48,344 nucleotides of DNA from Prochloraceae cyanobacterium PL24a_bin.78 (GTDB lineage Bacteria > Cyanobacteriota > Cyanobacteriia > Cyanobacteriales > JANQIW01), in assembly GCA_028281945.1 (NCBI GenBank), contig JANQIW010000129.1:1-48344 (forward strand), in the 5' to 3' direction. Positions within the stretch are counted from its first letter, which is position 1. Every line of letters begins with the position of its first letter. The notes beneath the pieces were generated by a model that saw nothing but the letters and a program-made list of their open reading frames with translations, did not search any database and was not told the DNA's origin. Made by a program: the position numbers and the translations under genes. Positions 1-6,972 of this stretch are shown one piece after another.

Positions 1-120
1 GAATTTAATGTATCTTTACTTATTACTTATTACTTAAACAAGGAATGGAGAGAAGAAATTTTGGTTAATAATCCTAGATTTGGGGTTTTTAACTCTATCA
101 TTATTTTAGAAATTTGATAT
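1..120 (+). repeat. Dispersed intergenic repeat, copy A
   Basis: A TTATTACTTA-type tandem run (about 19-37) is followed by a short purine-rich stretch, then TTTTGGTTAATAATCCTAG, then AACTCTATCATTA and TTTGATAT at the end. The same order of blocks recurs near 1.8, 24.0, 37.0 and 40.2 kb. The copy may begin outside the window. It lies immediately upstream of the first gene. Confidence 0.6.
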
Positions 121-159
121 AAAACATAGATGATTAATTATTGGAGTTAACTTTTAATT

Positions 160-1032
160 GTGTCAATTAAGGAAAATTCGATCGCTGTAGAATCTAAAGA
201 TTCCATCCCTGAAAAATCTTTAGAATGGTTTTATCGAGAAATATCACCAGAAAATCCTCTAGATAAACCACCAGTTTTGTTGCTTCATGGTATTCTTTCC
301 CAAAGCTTTAGTTGGTGCGAGATTATGGTAGAGTTGGCTAATAATGGATTTAAAGCTATTGCCCCTGATTGGATTGGTTGTGGTTATTCTGGCAAGGTAG
401 CACCTTCTAAATTTGGCTATACTCCTGATGCTTATATAGAGGCTTTATCTTCTTTTCTCGAAGCAGTCAAACTAGAAAAGTTTAGTTTAGTGGTACAAGG
501 ATTTTTAGGTTCCGTAGGGATACAATATGCTTTACGTAATCCCCAACAAATAGAGCATTTGATTATTTTAAATACCCCAATGTCACCTTCGGTTAAGTTA
601 CCCTGGACTATGAAACAATGTGGTATTCCTTTATTAGGAGATATGATTACCCAAGATCCTCTTTTAGTCGATCGTACCCTAGAAGGAGGCAGTGGTTTTG
701 TCATCTCAGACGAAAATTTAAACGTCTATCGCAAACCTTTTCTCCAAACTTCCGCCACTGGGCGCGCATTGATGGGAATTGTTAAAAATCTTAAACTATC
801 GGATTCTATGAAAGAAGTAGAATCAGGATTGGCAAAATCAGAATTACCAGTGCAAATTATCTGGGGAATGGAGGATCCTTGGTTGGATTCAGAGTCTGCA
901 TCTAAGCTAGCTAATACTAATCAAAACATCGAATTTACTAGCTTAAAAGAAGCAAAACACTATCCTCAAGAGCATTTCTCTCAAGAGATTAGCCCCATGA
1001 TTATTAATTTTTTACGCCGTCAAAATGTGTAA
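160..1032 (+). CDS. Alpha/beta-hydrolase fold protein lacking the canonical nucleophile
   Basis: A 290-residue alpha/beta-hydrolase fold protein starting at GTG 160. The oxyanion-side motif LLLHGILSQSFSW (about residues 40-52) and the strand APDWIGCGYSGK are typical of the haloalkane dehalogenase/epoxide hydrolase branch. At the nucleophile elbow the sequence reads LVVQGFLGSVG, where haloalkane dehalogenases have VVQDWGG, so the Asp (or Ser) nucleophile position is Gly. A late Asp (WGMEDPW) and His (EAKHYPQEH) remain in their usual places. The fold is clear, but hydrolase activity by the usual mechanism is doubtful and the substrate is unknown. It stands alone, 59 bases before psbQ on the same strand. 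Confidence 0.85.
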   Translation: MSIKENSIAVESKDSIPEKSLEWFYREISPENPLDKPPVLLLHGILSQSFSWCEIMVELANNGFKAIAPDWIGCGYSGKVAPSKFGYTPDAYIEALSSFLEAVKLEKFSLVVQGFLGSVGIQYALRNPQQIEHLIILNTPMSPSVKLPWTMKQCGIPLLGDMITQDPLLVDRTLEGGSGFVISDENLNVYRKPFLQTSATGRALMGIVKNLKLSDSMKEVESGLAKSELPVQIIWGMEDPWLDSESASKLANTNQNIEFTSLKEAKHYPQEHFSQEISPMIINFLRRQNV

Positions 1033-1091
1033 AAGTGGTAAATTCTTGATTTAATCAATATTGAAAGCCATTTGTAAAGTTCAAATTTGTT

Positions 1092-1544
1092 ATGAAAAAC
1101 TTACGTTCCGTATTATCTTTAATTTTGGTGTTAGTAGCGACTTTATTAGTTAGTTGTGGTGGGCCTTCTACAACAGCTAAAGCACCTACTACTTACAGCC
1201 CTGAAAAAATTGCTCAATTACAAGTTTATGTTAAACCTGTTGAAGATGCTAAAAACAGATTGTCTGAGTTAGAAACCCTCATTAAAGACGAAAATTGGGT
1301 GGATACTCGAACTTTCATTCACGGGCCTTTAGGTCAATTGCGTCAGGATATGGCTACTTTATCTCGCTCTTTATTGCCTAAAGATCAACCAGAAGCTAAA
1401 AAGTTGTCTCAAGAGTTATTTATTGACTTCGAGAATATTGATGCTGCTGCTATGGAGCGCAAACAAAATGTTGCTGCTAGTGAATATCGTCAAGCTGTTT
1501 CTGATTTAAATGCTTTCTTGGATTTAGTTCCTAAGTCTAGCTAA
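1092..1544 (+). CDS. psbQ: Photosystem II lumenal lipoprotein PsbQ (CyanoQ)
   Basis: A 150-residue lumenal extrinsic subunit of photosystem II, which in cyanobacteria stabilises the oxygen-evolving side. An N-terminal hydrophobic segment ends in the lipobox LLVSC, with Cys22 as the probable lipidated residue, so the mature protein would be tethered to the thylakoid membrane. The rest is a helical bundle with segments such as ETLIKDENWVDTRTFIHGPLG and a C-terminal ASEYRQAVSDLNAFLDLVP, matching the cyanobacterial PsbQ family in length and pattern. It is a single gene followed by a hairpin terminator. Confidence 0.93.
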   Translation: MKNLRSVLSLILVLVATLLVSCGGPSTTAKAPTTYSPEKIAQLQVYVKPVEDAKNRLSELETLIKDENWVDTRTFIHGPLGQLRQDMATLSRSLLPKDQPEAKKLSQELFIDFENIDAAAMERKQNVAASEYRQAVSDLNAFLDLVPKSS

Positions 1545-1576
1545 TTTTTTCTTTCTTGTTTTGAGGAAACTATCTT

Positions 1577-1604
1577 GGGTGGGCTTTTGCTCGCCCTCTT
1601 GTTT
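1577..1604 (+). terminator. Hairpin terminator after psbQ
   Basis: GGGTGGGC (1577-1584), a TTTT loop and GCTCGCCC (1589-1596) form an 8-bp stem with two G-U pairs, followed by TCTTGTTT. It sits 33 bases after the psbQ stop codon. The T tract is imperfect. Confidence 0.6.
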
Positions 1605-1620
1605 AAGTAAGATGATTTTT

Positions 1621-1852
1621 CTTTAATAGTGATAGAGATGGGGAATGGGGGAATGGGAGAATGGGGGAATGGGAGATGGGGAGATGGGGAGATGGGGAGA
1701 TGGGGAGATGGGGAGATGGGGTGAATGGGAGATGGGGAGATGGGGTGAATGGGAAGTAGAGGTTAATACTGGGATTGAGGAAAAAAGACTTTCTTCATTA
1801 TCCTAAAATTAGGAAGTTTTAACTCTATCATTAATCAGGAGAAATTGATATA
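1621..1852 (+). repeat. Dispersed intergenic repeat, copy B, with G-rich tandem core
   Basis: This fills most of the 357-base gap between psbQ and adk. It opens with TTTAATAGTGATAGAGATGG, continues as a tandem run of GGGGAGAT/GGGGAAT units (about 1639-1750), and closes with a conserved tail: ATTATCCTAAAATTAGGA, then AACTCTATCATTA and AAATTGATAT. TGATAGAG at 1630-1637 and CTCTATCA at 1823-1830 are exact inverted repeats bounding the core. The opening matches copy D near 40041 and the tail matches copies A, C, D and E. Confidence 0.75.
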
Positions 1853-1901
1853 AGATTATTTTTCACATAATTTAAGTTAACCATAGATTTAGGAGTATAT
1901 T

Positions 1902-2453
1902 GTGAGATTAGTAATGCTAGGAGGACCCGGTTCCGGGAAAGGTACTCAATCTAAAGAGCTTTCACAAGTTTTGGGAAATACTGTGATTTCTACAGGTGAT
2001 ATTCTACGAGAATCTATCGCTAACCAAACTCCTTTAGGTATACAAGCTCAAGAATATGTCGAGAAAGGAGAATTAGTCCCAGATATTATGATGATTGAGT
2101 TTATTAAAGAAAGATTAATTCGTTCAGATGTAGAAAATGGTTGGATTTTAGAAGGTTATCCTCGTAGTGCTTTTCAAGCCGAAGAATTGGATTTTTTATT
2201 AGAAGATTTAAATCAACACCTCGATCGGGCAATTTATTTGAAAGTTAGTGAGGAAACTATGAAACAACGCTCTTTCCAAAGGGGAAAAGCTGATGATAAA
2301 CCAGAAATAGTTGATCGTAGAATCAAAAACTTTAACGAAGTAACAGTATCTATTCTCGAATTTTATGAATATAAAAAGAAATTATTAACTATTGATGCCG
2401 AAAAAAATTCCCAAGAAGTCAAAGAAGATATTCTTAAAAATTTAAAATCTTGA
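1902..2453 (+). CDS. adk: Adenylate kinase, short-LID form
   Basis: Adenylate kinase interconverting ATP + AMP and 2 ADP in the cytosol. The start is GTG 1902, chosen because AGGAG lies at 1891-1895 with a 6-base spacer and the P-loop GGPGSGKGTQ begins at residue 7. The AMP-binding segment STGDILRESI and the GYPRSAFQAEEL motif (usual form GFPR) are present. At 183 residues it is shorter than the 210-220 residue long-LID bacterial enzymes: the zinc-type LID is absent and only a short linker (RGKADDKPEIVDRRI) remains. It is not near ribosomal-protein or secY genes in this window, so it may be the second adk many cyanobacteria carry. UMP/CMP kinase is an alternative for this short form. Confidence 0.87.
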   Translation: MRLVMLGGPGSGKGTQSKELSQVLGNTVISTGDILRESIANQTPLGIQAQEYVEKGELVPDIMMIEFIKERLIRSDVENGWILEGYPRSAFQAEELDFLLEDLNQHLDRAIYLKVSEETMKQRSFQRGKADDKPEIVDRRIKNFNEVTVSILEFYEYKKKLLTIDAEKNSQEVKEDILKNLKS

Positions 2454-2595
2454 AAAAATATCCTAAATCATTATTAATTTATTGGTAAAAAAAACTTAAA
2501 ATCAAAAAATTCCATTATTTAATAATCAATTGGAAATATTGATCGGATTATGTTATGATAACAAGATTGTATAATTAATTAAAAAAATATAACTA

Positions 2596-3324
2596 ATGCC
2601 TTGGCAACGCCCTGATAAGAGAAAATATAATGAACTTCGTCCAGTTCGTTTCGATCTAGATTTTATCGGTACCGCAGCAGCTTCAGTATTAATCCGCACT
2701 GGTAATACTAAAGTACTTTGTACTGTAACTATTCAACCAGTAGTCCCAAAATTCCTCGTAGATACTGGAAAAGGCTGGTTAACTGCTGAATACCGAATGT
2801 TACCAACTGCTACAATTCCTCGCCAACAACGAGAATTCCTTAGACTTTCTGGGCGCACTCAAGAAATTCAACGATTAATCGGTCGCAGTTTACGGGCAAG
2901 TATTGATTTAGAAGCTATAGGGGAAAAGACTATTAATATTGATACTGATGTACTTCAAGCAGATGCCGGCACTCGTACCGCTTCTATTACTGGTAGTTAT
3001 GTAGCATTAGTTATGGCTATAAATGATTTAGTTAAAAAAGGTGAGTTGAAAAAATCTCCTTTACTCGCTCCTGTAGCGGCAGTTTCTGTTGGGTTGATTA
3101 AAGGAGAGCCTTTTTTGGATTTGAATTACACTGAAGATCAAGTTGCTGATGTGGATTTTAACATTGTTATGAATACTAAAGGGGAGTTAGTGGAAGTACA
3201 AGGAACGGCAGAAGGGAACTGTTTTCTTCGCTCTCAACTGGATGCTATGTTAGATTTGGCAGATGAAGGTATTAAAGTTTTGTTAGATAAGCAACAACAA
3301 GCTCTTAGTGGTCGGTTGTCTTGA
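2596..3324 (+). CDS. rph: Ribonuclease PH
   Basis: RNase PH, the phosphate-dependent 3'-5' exoribonuclease that trims tRNA 3' ends in the cytoplasm. The 242-residue length is standard. Recognisable segments are [13 protein letters not shown] at the N-terminus, the RxxR-rich region [17 protein letters not shown] (about 86-102), the phosphate-site block [18 protein letters not shown] and [18 protein letters not shown]. No strong ribosome binding site precedes ATG 2596 in a very AT-rich leader. It stands alone, followed by the minus-strand accessory pair. Confidence 0.95.
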   Translation: MPWQRPDKRKYNELRPVRFDLDFIGTAAASVLIRTGNTKVLCTVTIQPVVPKFLVDTGKGWLTAEYRMLPTATIPRQQREFLRLSGRTQEIQRLIGRSLRASIDLEAIGEKTINIDTDVLQADAGTRTASITGSYVALVMAINDLVKKGELKKSPLLAPVAAVSVGLIKGEPFLDLNYTEDQVADVDFNIVMNTKGELVEVQGTAEGNCFLRSQLDAMLDLADEGIKVLLDKQQQALSGRLS

Positions 3325-3455
3325 TTTTTTAAGTAAAAATAAATACATACAAATAGGGCTTGCTCAGAAAACAGAGAAAAAGAGAAACCCTCTAATAAGT
3401 TGAATATATGTAAATTTTTGCCATTCTTCTAGCTTAGGTTTCAGTTCTTGTTAGG

Positions 3456-3833
3456 CTAAATACTTCCATCTTCTAATGTTTCTTGATTTTCTGAAGAATT
3501 ATCTAGATTCAAAAATCTCCTTATCTCAGGATTAAATAGTCCACTGATACACGCAGTTATCAGTATGCTTATAACAGCAATTATTATGCCCATATTTGGC
3601 TTTATTTTGGATTCATTCAGCTTTTCTGTAGATCCAGCGTTTGTGTCACTGATTTTAGTATTATCTGACATTATTGGTGAACCTATGGGGTTGAAGTCTC
3701 CTCCTACATCGCCAACTGAAAAATTGCGACTTTTATCTACATTTTCATTATAATTTATTTTATTTTGTTTCCCCCCTATAATGCTACCTTGAATATTACC
3801 GCCCTCTGTATTGACATTGATTTCATCTCCCAT
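3456..3833 (-). CDS. Small membrane protein with N-terminal Gly/Asn motif, second gene of a pair
   Basis: A 125-residue protein of unrecognised family. The N-terminus carries INVNTEGGNIQGSIIGGKQN (about residues 5-24). A looser copy, GDVGGDFNPIGSPIMSDN, follows near residues 42-59. A linker leads to one transmembrane helix (IIIAVISILITACISGLF, about 82-100) and a short acidic tail. The upstream gene of the pair ends with nearly the same motif. Such Gly/Asn motifs are known in bacterial amyloid-type signalling pairs, where one gene carries the motif at its C-terminus and its neighbour at the N-terminus; applying that here is inference. GGAGGAT precedes the ATG on the minus strand. No catalytic domain is visible. 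Confidence 0.7.
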   Translation of the reverse strand: MGDEINVNTEGGNIQGSIIGGKQNKINYNENVDKSRNFSVGDVGGDFNPIGSPIMSDNTKISDTNAGSTEKLNESKIKPNMGIIIAVISILITACISGLFNPEIRRFLNLDNSSENQETLEDGSI

Positions 3834-3869
3834 AATATCAATCCTCCATATTATAGTTATGTTTTTATT

Positions 3870-4736
3870 TTAAGATATATCCTTTGATTGATTGTTGACA
3901 ACATTATTAAGTCCACCAATTATTGCTCCAAAAATACCTCCTCCTCCTGTATTTATATTTATCGTCTGTCTACCAAAATTCTCGATCATTTCATCAAGAT
4001 AATCTTCAAGCTCTTTTTCAATAATATCATTTTTTCTTAGGGCTTCTTTCATTGAAACTAATATAATTGGTAACACGCTTTTCAAGAATATCAGAGAATC
4101 ATCAATATCAAATGAACTGTCACTAATGTTTTTGGGAAAATTTATTCTCAGCGCATACCAAAAATTCTCCCCTTGAAACAAGGCACGAAAGAAATTTATC
4201 CAAGTTGAGTATAAATACCACAATGCTAAAATTCCTGGAATTATAAAAAAACTGAAAAGAATTGGCAACAATGGAATTAAGTTCAATAAAATATATACTT
4301 GGAATAGTAGTTTGATAATTGATACTTTTCCTAACGCATAAGAATCAGAACCAATGTATAAATTATTGCCATGAACAAAAAACCTACATAAAGTTGTGAT
4401 TTTCGTGCTTCTTATTGTATCGAAGATAAGTTCGATATATAATCGCTCTCTATCTGTGTCTTTATATTTATCATCTATATAACAAATAATTCTAAACCGA
4501 AGATTTTTTTCTAGTATTGAATCTTTATTTTGCACTTTGTGCAAATTTTCATATATTTTTTTATACAAATCTTGTCTTATATTTATCATTTTATCTATAA
4601 AATCTAAGCTTATGGTTTTATTATATGAGATCCTAAAGCCTCTGAATAAATCACCTCTTAAGTCTCCTGGATGTTTTCTATCAAAAAAGCCTCTGTTGAT
4701 TGATTGATCTTTTGTTACTTTCTGTATTTCTGTCAT
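3870..4736 (-). CDS. Membrane protein with C-terminal Gly/Asn motif, first gene of a pair
   Basis: A 288-residue protein of unrecognised family. The start is taken at ATG 4736 because AAAAGGTAAG lies just upstream; an in-frame TTG at 4787 would add 17 residues. A soluble N-terminal half (about 1-135) precedes a hydrophobic hairpin of two membrane helices (about 140-185, IIKLLFQVYILLNLIPLLPI and ILFSFFIIPGILALWYLY), then a charged helical region (KEALRKNDIIEKELEDYLDE). The last 30 residues contain NTGGGGIFGAIIGGLNN followed by VVNNQ. The next gene starts 36 bases downstream and begins with the same motif, so the two are probably co-transcribed and may interact through it. The region is isolated among housekeeping genes. 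Confidence 0.68.
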   Translation of the reverse strand: MTEIQKVTKDQSINRGFFDRKHPGDLRGDLFRGFRISYNKTISLDFIDKMINIRQDLYKKIYENLHKVQNKDSILEKNLRFRIICYIDDKYKDTDRERLYIELIFDTIRSTKITTLCRFFVHGNNLYIGSDSYALGKVSIIKLLFQVYILLNLIPLLPILFSFFIIPGILALWYLYSTWINFFRALFQGENFWYALRINFPKNISDSSFDIDDSLIFLKSVLPIILVSMKEALRKNDIIEKELEDYLDEMIENFGRQTININTGGGGIFGAIIGGLNNVVNNQSKDIS

Positions 4737-5018
4737 TTCACTTACCTTTTGAATTCTAATGGATATATTGAGACAAGCATCTGTCAAACTTGCTATAGTA
4801 AAATCTGTTTAATCTCTTTCTACAGGTGAATATATACTCACTAGCTAACTTACTATTATCATAAGACATCTAGATAATAAACATTTTGCTACAAGAAAAA
4901 ATCATTCTTCAATATACTAAAGTAGATTCCACCTCTTCCTATTCTACCACAAAAAATTTCACTTGTTCTAGAATGAGTGGAGCTTTTATTATTTTTTTCC
5001 AAGCAAAAACAAGTTATA

Positions 5019-5248
5019 CTAGCTGAAATTAATAGAATTACCATCTTTGCTTTGAGTATCTTGGAGAAATTCTAACATCCTATTTGCAGCAGAAAAAGCA
5101 TTATAAGCAAATCTACTGGATAAGATTGATTTGCTTGAATTAAATCAGTTTCCTCTTGAGCTAATTCTGAAATCAAAATTTGCATAATATAAAGCTTATT
5201 CGATCGTTTAAGTTTTCGTAAGGTATTGAGTAATTCTGGTGAAAACAT
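5019..5248 (-). pseudogene. Frameshifted small cyanobacterial gene (antitoxin-like)
   Basis: On the minus strand ATG 5248 opens a frame reading MFSPELLNTLRKLKRSNKL and then YIMQILISELAQEETDLI, up to NQSYPV. A different frame then continues RFAYNAFSAANRMLEFLQD to a TAG at 5019-5021. Joined across the frame change, the two halves look like one small conserved cyanobacterial protein of about 75 residues (pattern: L.KL.R..KL..MQ.L..ELAQEE, then YPV..PYDA...A). Such genes often neighbour toxin genes; that role is from memory of the family and is uncertain. The gene is most simply a decayed copy. The rest of the 4737-5309 gap shows nothing recognisable. Confidence 0.6.
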
Positions 5249-5309
5249 AAAAAGATTATCAATATATTTTCTTATCTGTAATTTATTATAACAAGATCTA
5301 ATTATTAAT

Positions 5310-5360
5310 TTAGGACATTTTCGAGAATAAAATTTCGATAACAGTTAGGTATTCTGTCAT
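5310..5360 (-). pseudogene. Truncated Doc/Fic-type toxin start
   Basis: The ATG at 5360 overlaps the TGA of the upstream antitoxin gene in an ATGA junction, the usual coupling in toxin-antitoxin operons. It reads MTEYLTVIEILFSKMS and then stops at 5310-5312. Cyanobacterial Doc-like toxins commonly begin MTEYLT followed by a V/I-E-rich segment, so this looks like the first 10-12 codons of a Doc toxin joined to unrelated sequence. No HxFxxGNKR Fic motif follows downstream. Confidence 0.55.
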
Positions 5361-5587
5361 TCTGCAAGTTTTTTGTACAGTGGGGCAAACTGGGAATGAC
5401 TTGCCTGATAAATGGCCATGACATTGGTGCGAGGATGTGCCTGCTTACGCTTCTCCAGTAAATCAGCAAATGCTTCATCAACGAGAGCTTGGAGTTGCCG
5501 ACCTTCGCTTTTGGCAAGATTACGTATTGCCGATAAAATTTCTGAATTGACTTGAGTTGCGAATTTCTCGCGATCTTGGGATCTCAT
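5357..5587 (-). CDS. Orphan antitoxin of a Doc-type toxin-antitoxin pair
   Basis: A 76-residue protein with a ribbon-helix-helix-like N-terminus (EKFATQVNSEILSAIRNLAK, then a helix AlVDEAFADLLEKRKQ) and a tail ending QFAPLYKKLAE. This is the antitoxin type that in cyanobacteria precedes a Doc-like death-on-curing toxin. Only a 16-codon remnant of that toxin follows in an overlapping ATGA arrangement, so the antitoxin appears to have outlived its partner. Base composition is visibly less AT-rich than its surroundings. A palindrome upstream could be its own operator. An overlapping minus-strand frame at 5305-5517 has no credible protein and is ignored. Confidence 0.75.
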   Translation of the reverse strand: MRSQDREKFATQVNSEILSAIRNLAKSEGRQLQALVDEAFADLLEKRKQAHPRTNVMAIYQASHSQFAPLYKKLAE

Positions 5588-5620
5588 GATACTTTCCCAT
5601 TTTATGCTTTTCCTGAAAAT

Positions 5621-5648
5621 ATCATGATTTATCTTGAAATGTCAAGAT
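5621..5648 (-). promoter_or_regulatory. Palindromes upstream of the antitoxin, possible autoregulatory operator
   Basis: ATCTTGA (5631-5637) and TCAAGAT (5642-5648) are exact 7-bp inverted repeats around AATG, and ATCATGAT at 5621-5628 is a perfect palindrome. Both lie 34-61 bases upstream of the antitoxin start, where ribbon-helix-helix antitoxins usually bind. Confidence 0.45.
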
Positions 5649-5845
5649 GCTGCCCAAGTTAGCAAGATATATCCACCGAATGTGCCCACCACTTTAATAT
5701 CCCAATCAATTAATAGTATTAAGTTATGATAAAAAGATAGGTTTAAAACTTCAAAATTGGTAAAGTAAAGCTTGGCTAATAGCAAAAAATAGCATTGAAT
5801 AATTGTACTTAAGACAATTAACCTAGAAATTGGAGAAATCTGGAG

Positions 5846-6823
5846 ATGGGACTATTAATAGACGGTGTCTGGCATGACGAATGGTACGACACAGAAAAAA
5901 CTCAAGGGCGTTTTCTAAGAAAAGACTCCCAATTTAGGAATTGGGTAACACCAGACGGTAGCCCCGGTATCTCAGGCAAAGGTGGATTTAAAGCAGAAGT
6001 AGGACGTTATCATCTTTATATATCCTATGCTTGCCCTTGGGCTTGCCGCGCCCTCATCTTCAGAGCGATTAAAGGTTTGGAAGATATTGTGTCTCTTTCC
6101 GTAGTGAATTGGTTGATGAGAGAAAACGGTTGGACTTTTGAACCAGCAGAAGGTGTGATTCCCGATACTGTTAATAATGTTAATTTTTTACACGAACTTT
6201 ATACTAAGGTTGAACCTAATTATACAGGCAGGGTAACGGTGCCAGTACTTTGGGATAAACAAACAGGGATGATCGTTAACAATGAATCTTCAGAAATTAT
6301 CAGGATGTTCAATAGTGCCTTTGATGGTGTTGGCGCAACAGAAGGAGATTATTACCCAGAAAACCTTCGCAGTGAAATTGATGCCATCAACGATCGAATT
6401 TACAACACCGTTAACAATGGAGTATATAAAGCAGGCTTTGCCACCACCCAAGAAGCCTATGAAGAAGGATTATACCCTTTGTTTGAGTCATTAGATTGGT
6501 TAGAATCCATTTTATCAAAACAACGCTACTTAACAGGAAACACCGTAACCGAGGCAGATTGGCGTTTATTTAGCACCTTAATTCGCTTTGATGCCGTTTA
6601 TGTGGCGCATTTTAAATGCAATATTCGTGAACTTCAAGATTATCCCAACTTATGGGCATATACTAGGGAACTTTATCAAATGCCTAAAATTGCCGAAACT
6701 GTAGATTTTAAGCATATTAAATATCATTATTATCAAAGTCAAATCACCATAAATCCATCTCAGGTTGTTCCTGTAGGGCCTAAAATTGATTATAACCAGC
6801 CTCATAATCGAGATTCTATGTGA
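5846..6823 (+). CDS. Xi-class glutathione transferase (glutathionyl-hydroquinone reductase)
   Basis: A 325-residue cytosolic protein of the Xi-class GST/ECM4-YqjG family, which reduces glutathionyl-hydroquinones. The thioredoxin-like N-terminal domain carries the catalytic CPWACR with Cys63 in YISYACPWACRALI. The GRVTVPVLWDKQTGMIVNNESSEIIRMFN segment holds the cis-proline and glutathione-binding Glu-Ser. The all-helical C-terminal domain has YLTGNTVTEADWRLFSTLIRFD, diagnostic of the family. Full length is as expected. GGAGAAAT lies about 8 bases before the ATG. It is a single gene upstream of chlB. Confidence 0.93.
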   Translation: MGLLIDGVWHDEWYDTEKTQGRFLRKDSQFRNWVTPDGSPGISGKGGFKAEVGRYHLYISYACPWACRALIFRAIKGLEDIVSLSVVNWLMRENGWTFEPAEGVIPDTVNNVNFLHELYTKVEPNYTGRVTVPVLWDKQTGMIVNNESSEIIRMFNSAFDGVGATEGDYYPENLRSEIDAINDRIYNTVNNGVYKAGFATTQEAYEEGLYPLFESLDWLESILSKQRYLTGNTVTEADWRLFSTLIRFDAVYVAHFKCNIRELQDYPNLWAYTRELYQMPKIAETVDFKHIKYHYYQSQITINPSQVVPVGPKIDYNQPHNRDSM

Positions 6824-6972
6824 TTAAATTCAATTTAGTTTAGGGAAAAAATAAAGAATTATTGCAGTCAAACAACAAAAAGGTTTTTTAATAGCACACT
6901 AAATATTTAAAGATTAAATTGAAAACCCTAAATCATTATCAGAAATTGTATCAAAATTAAGGAGAATACTTA

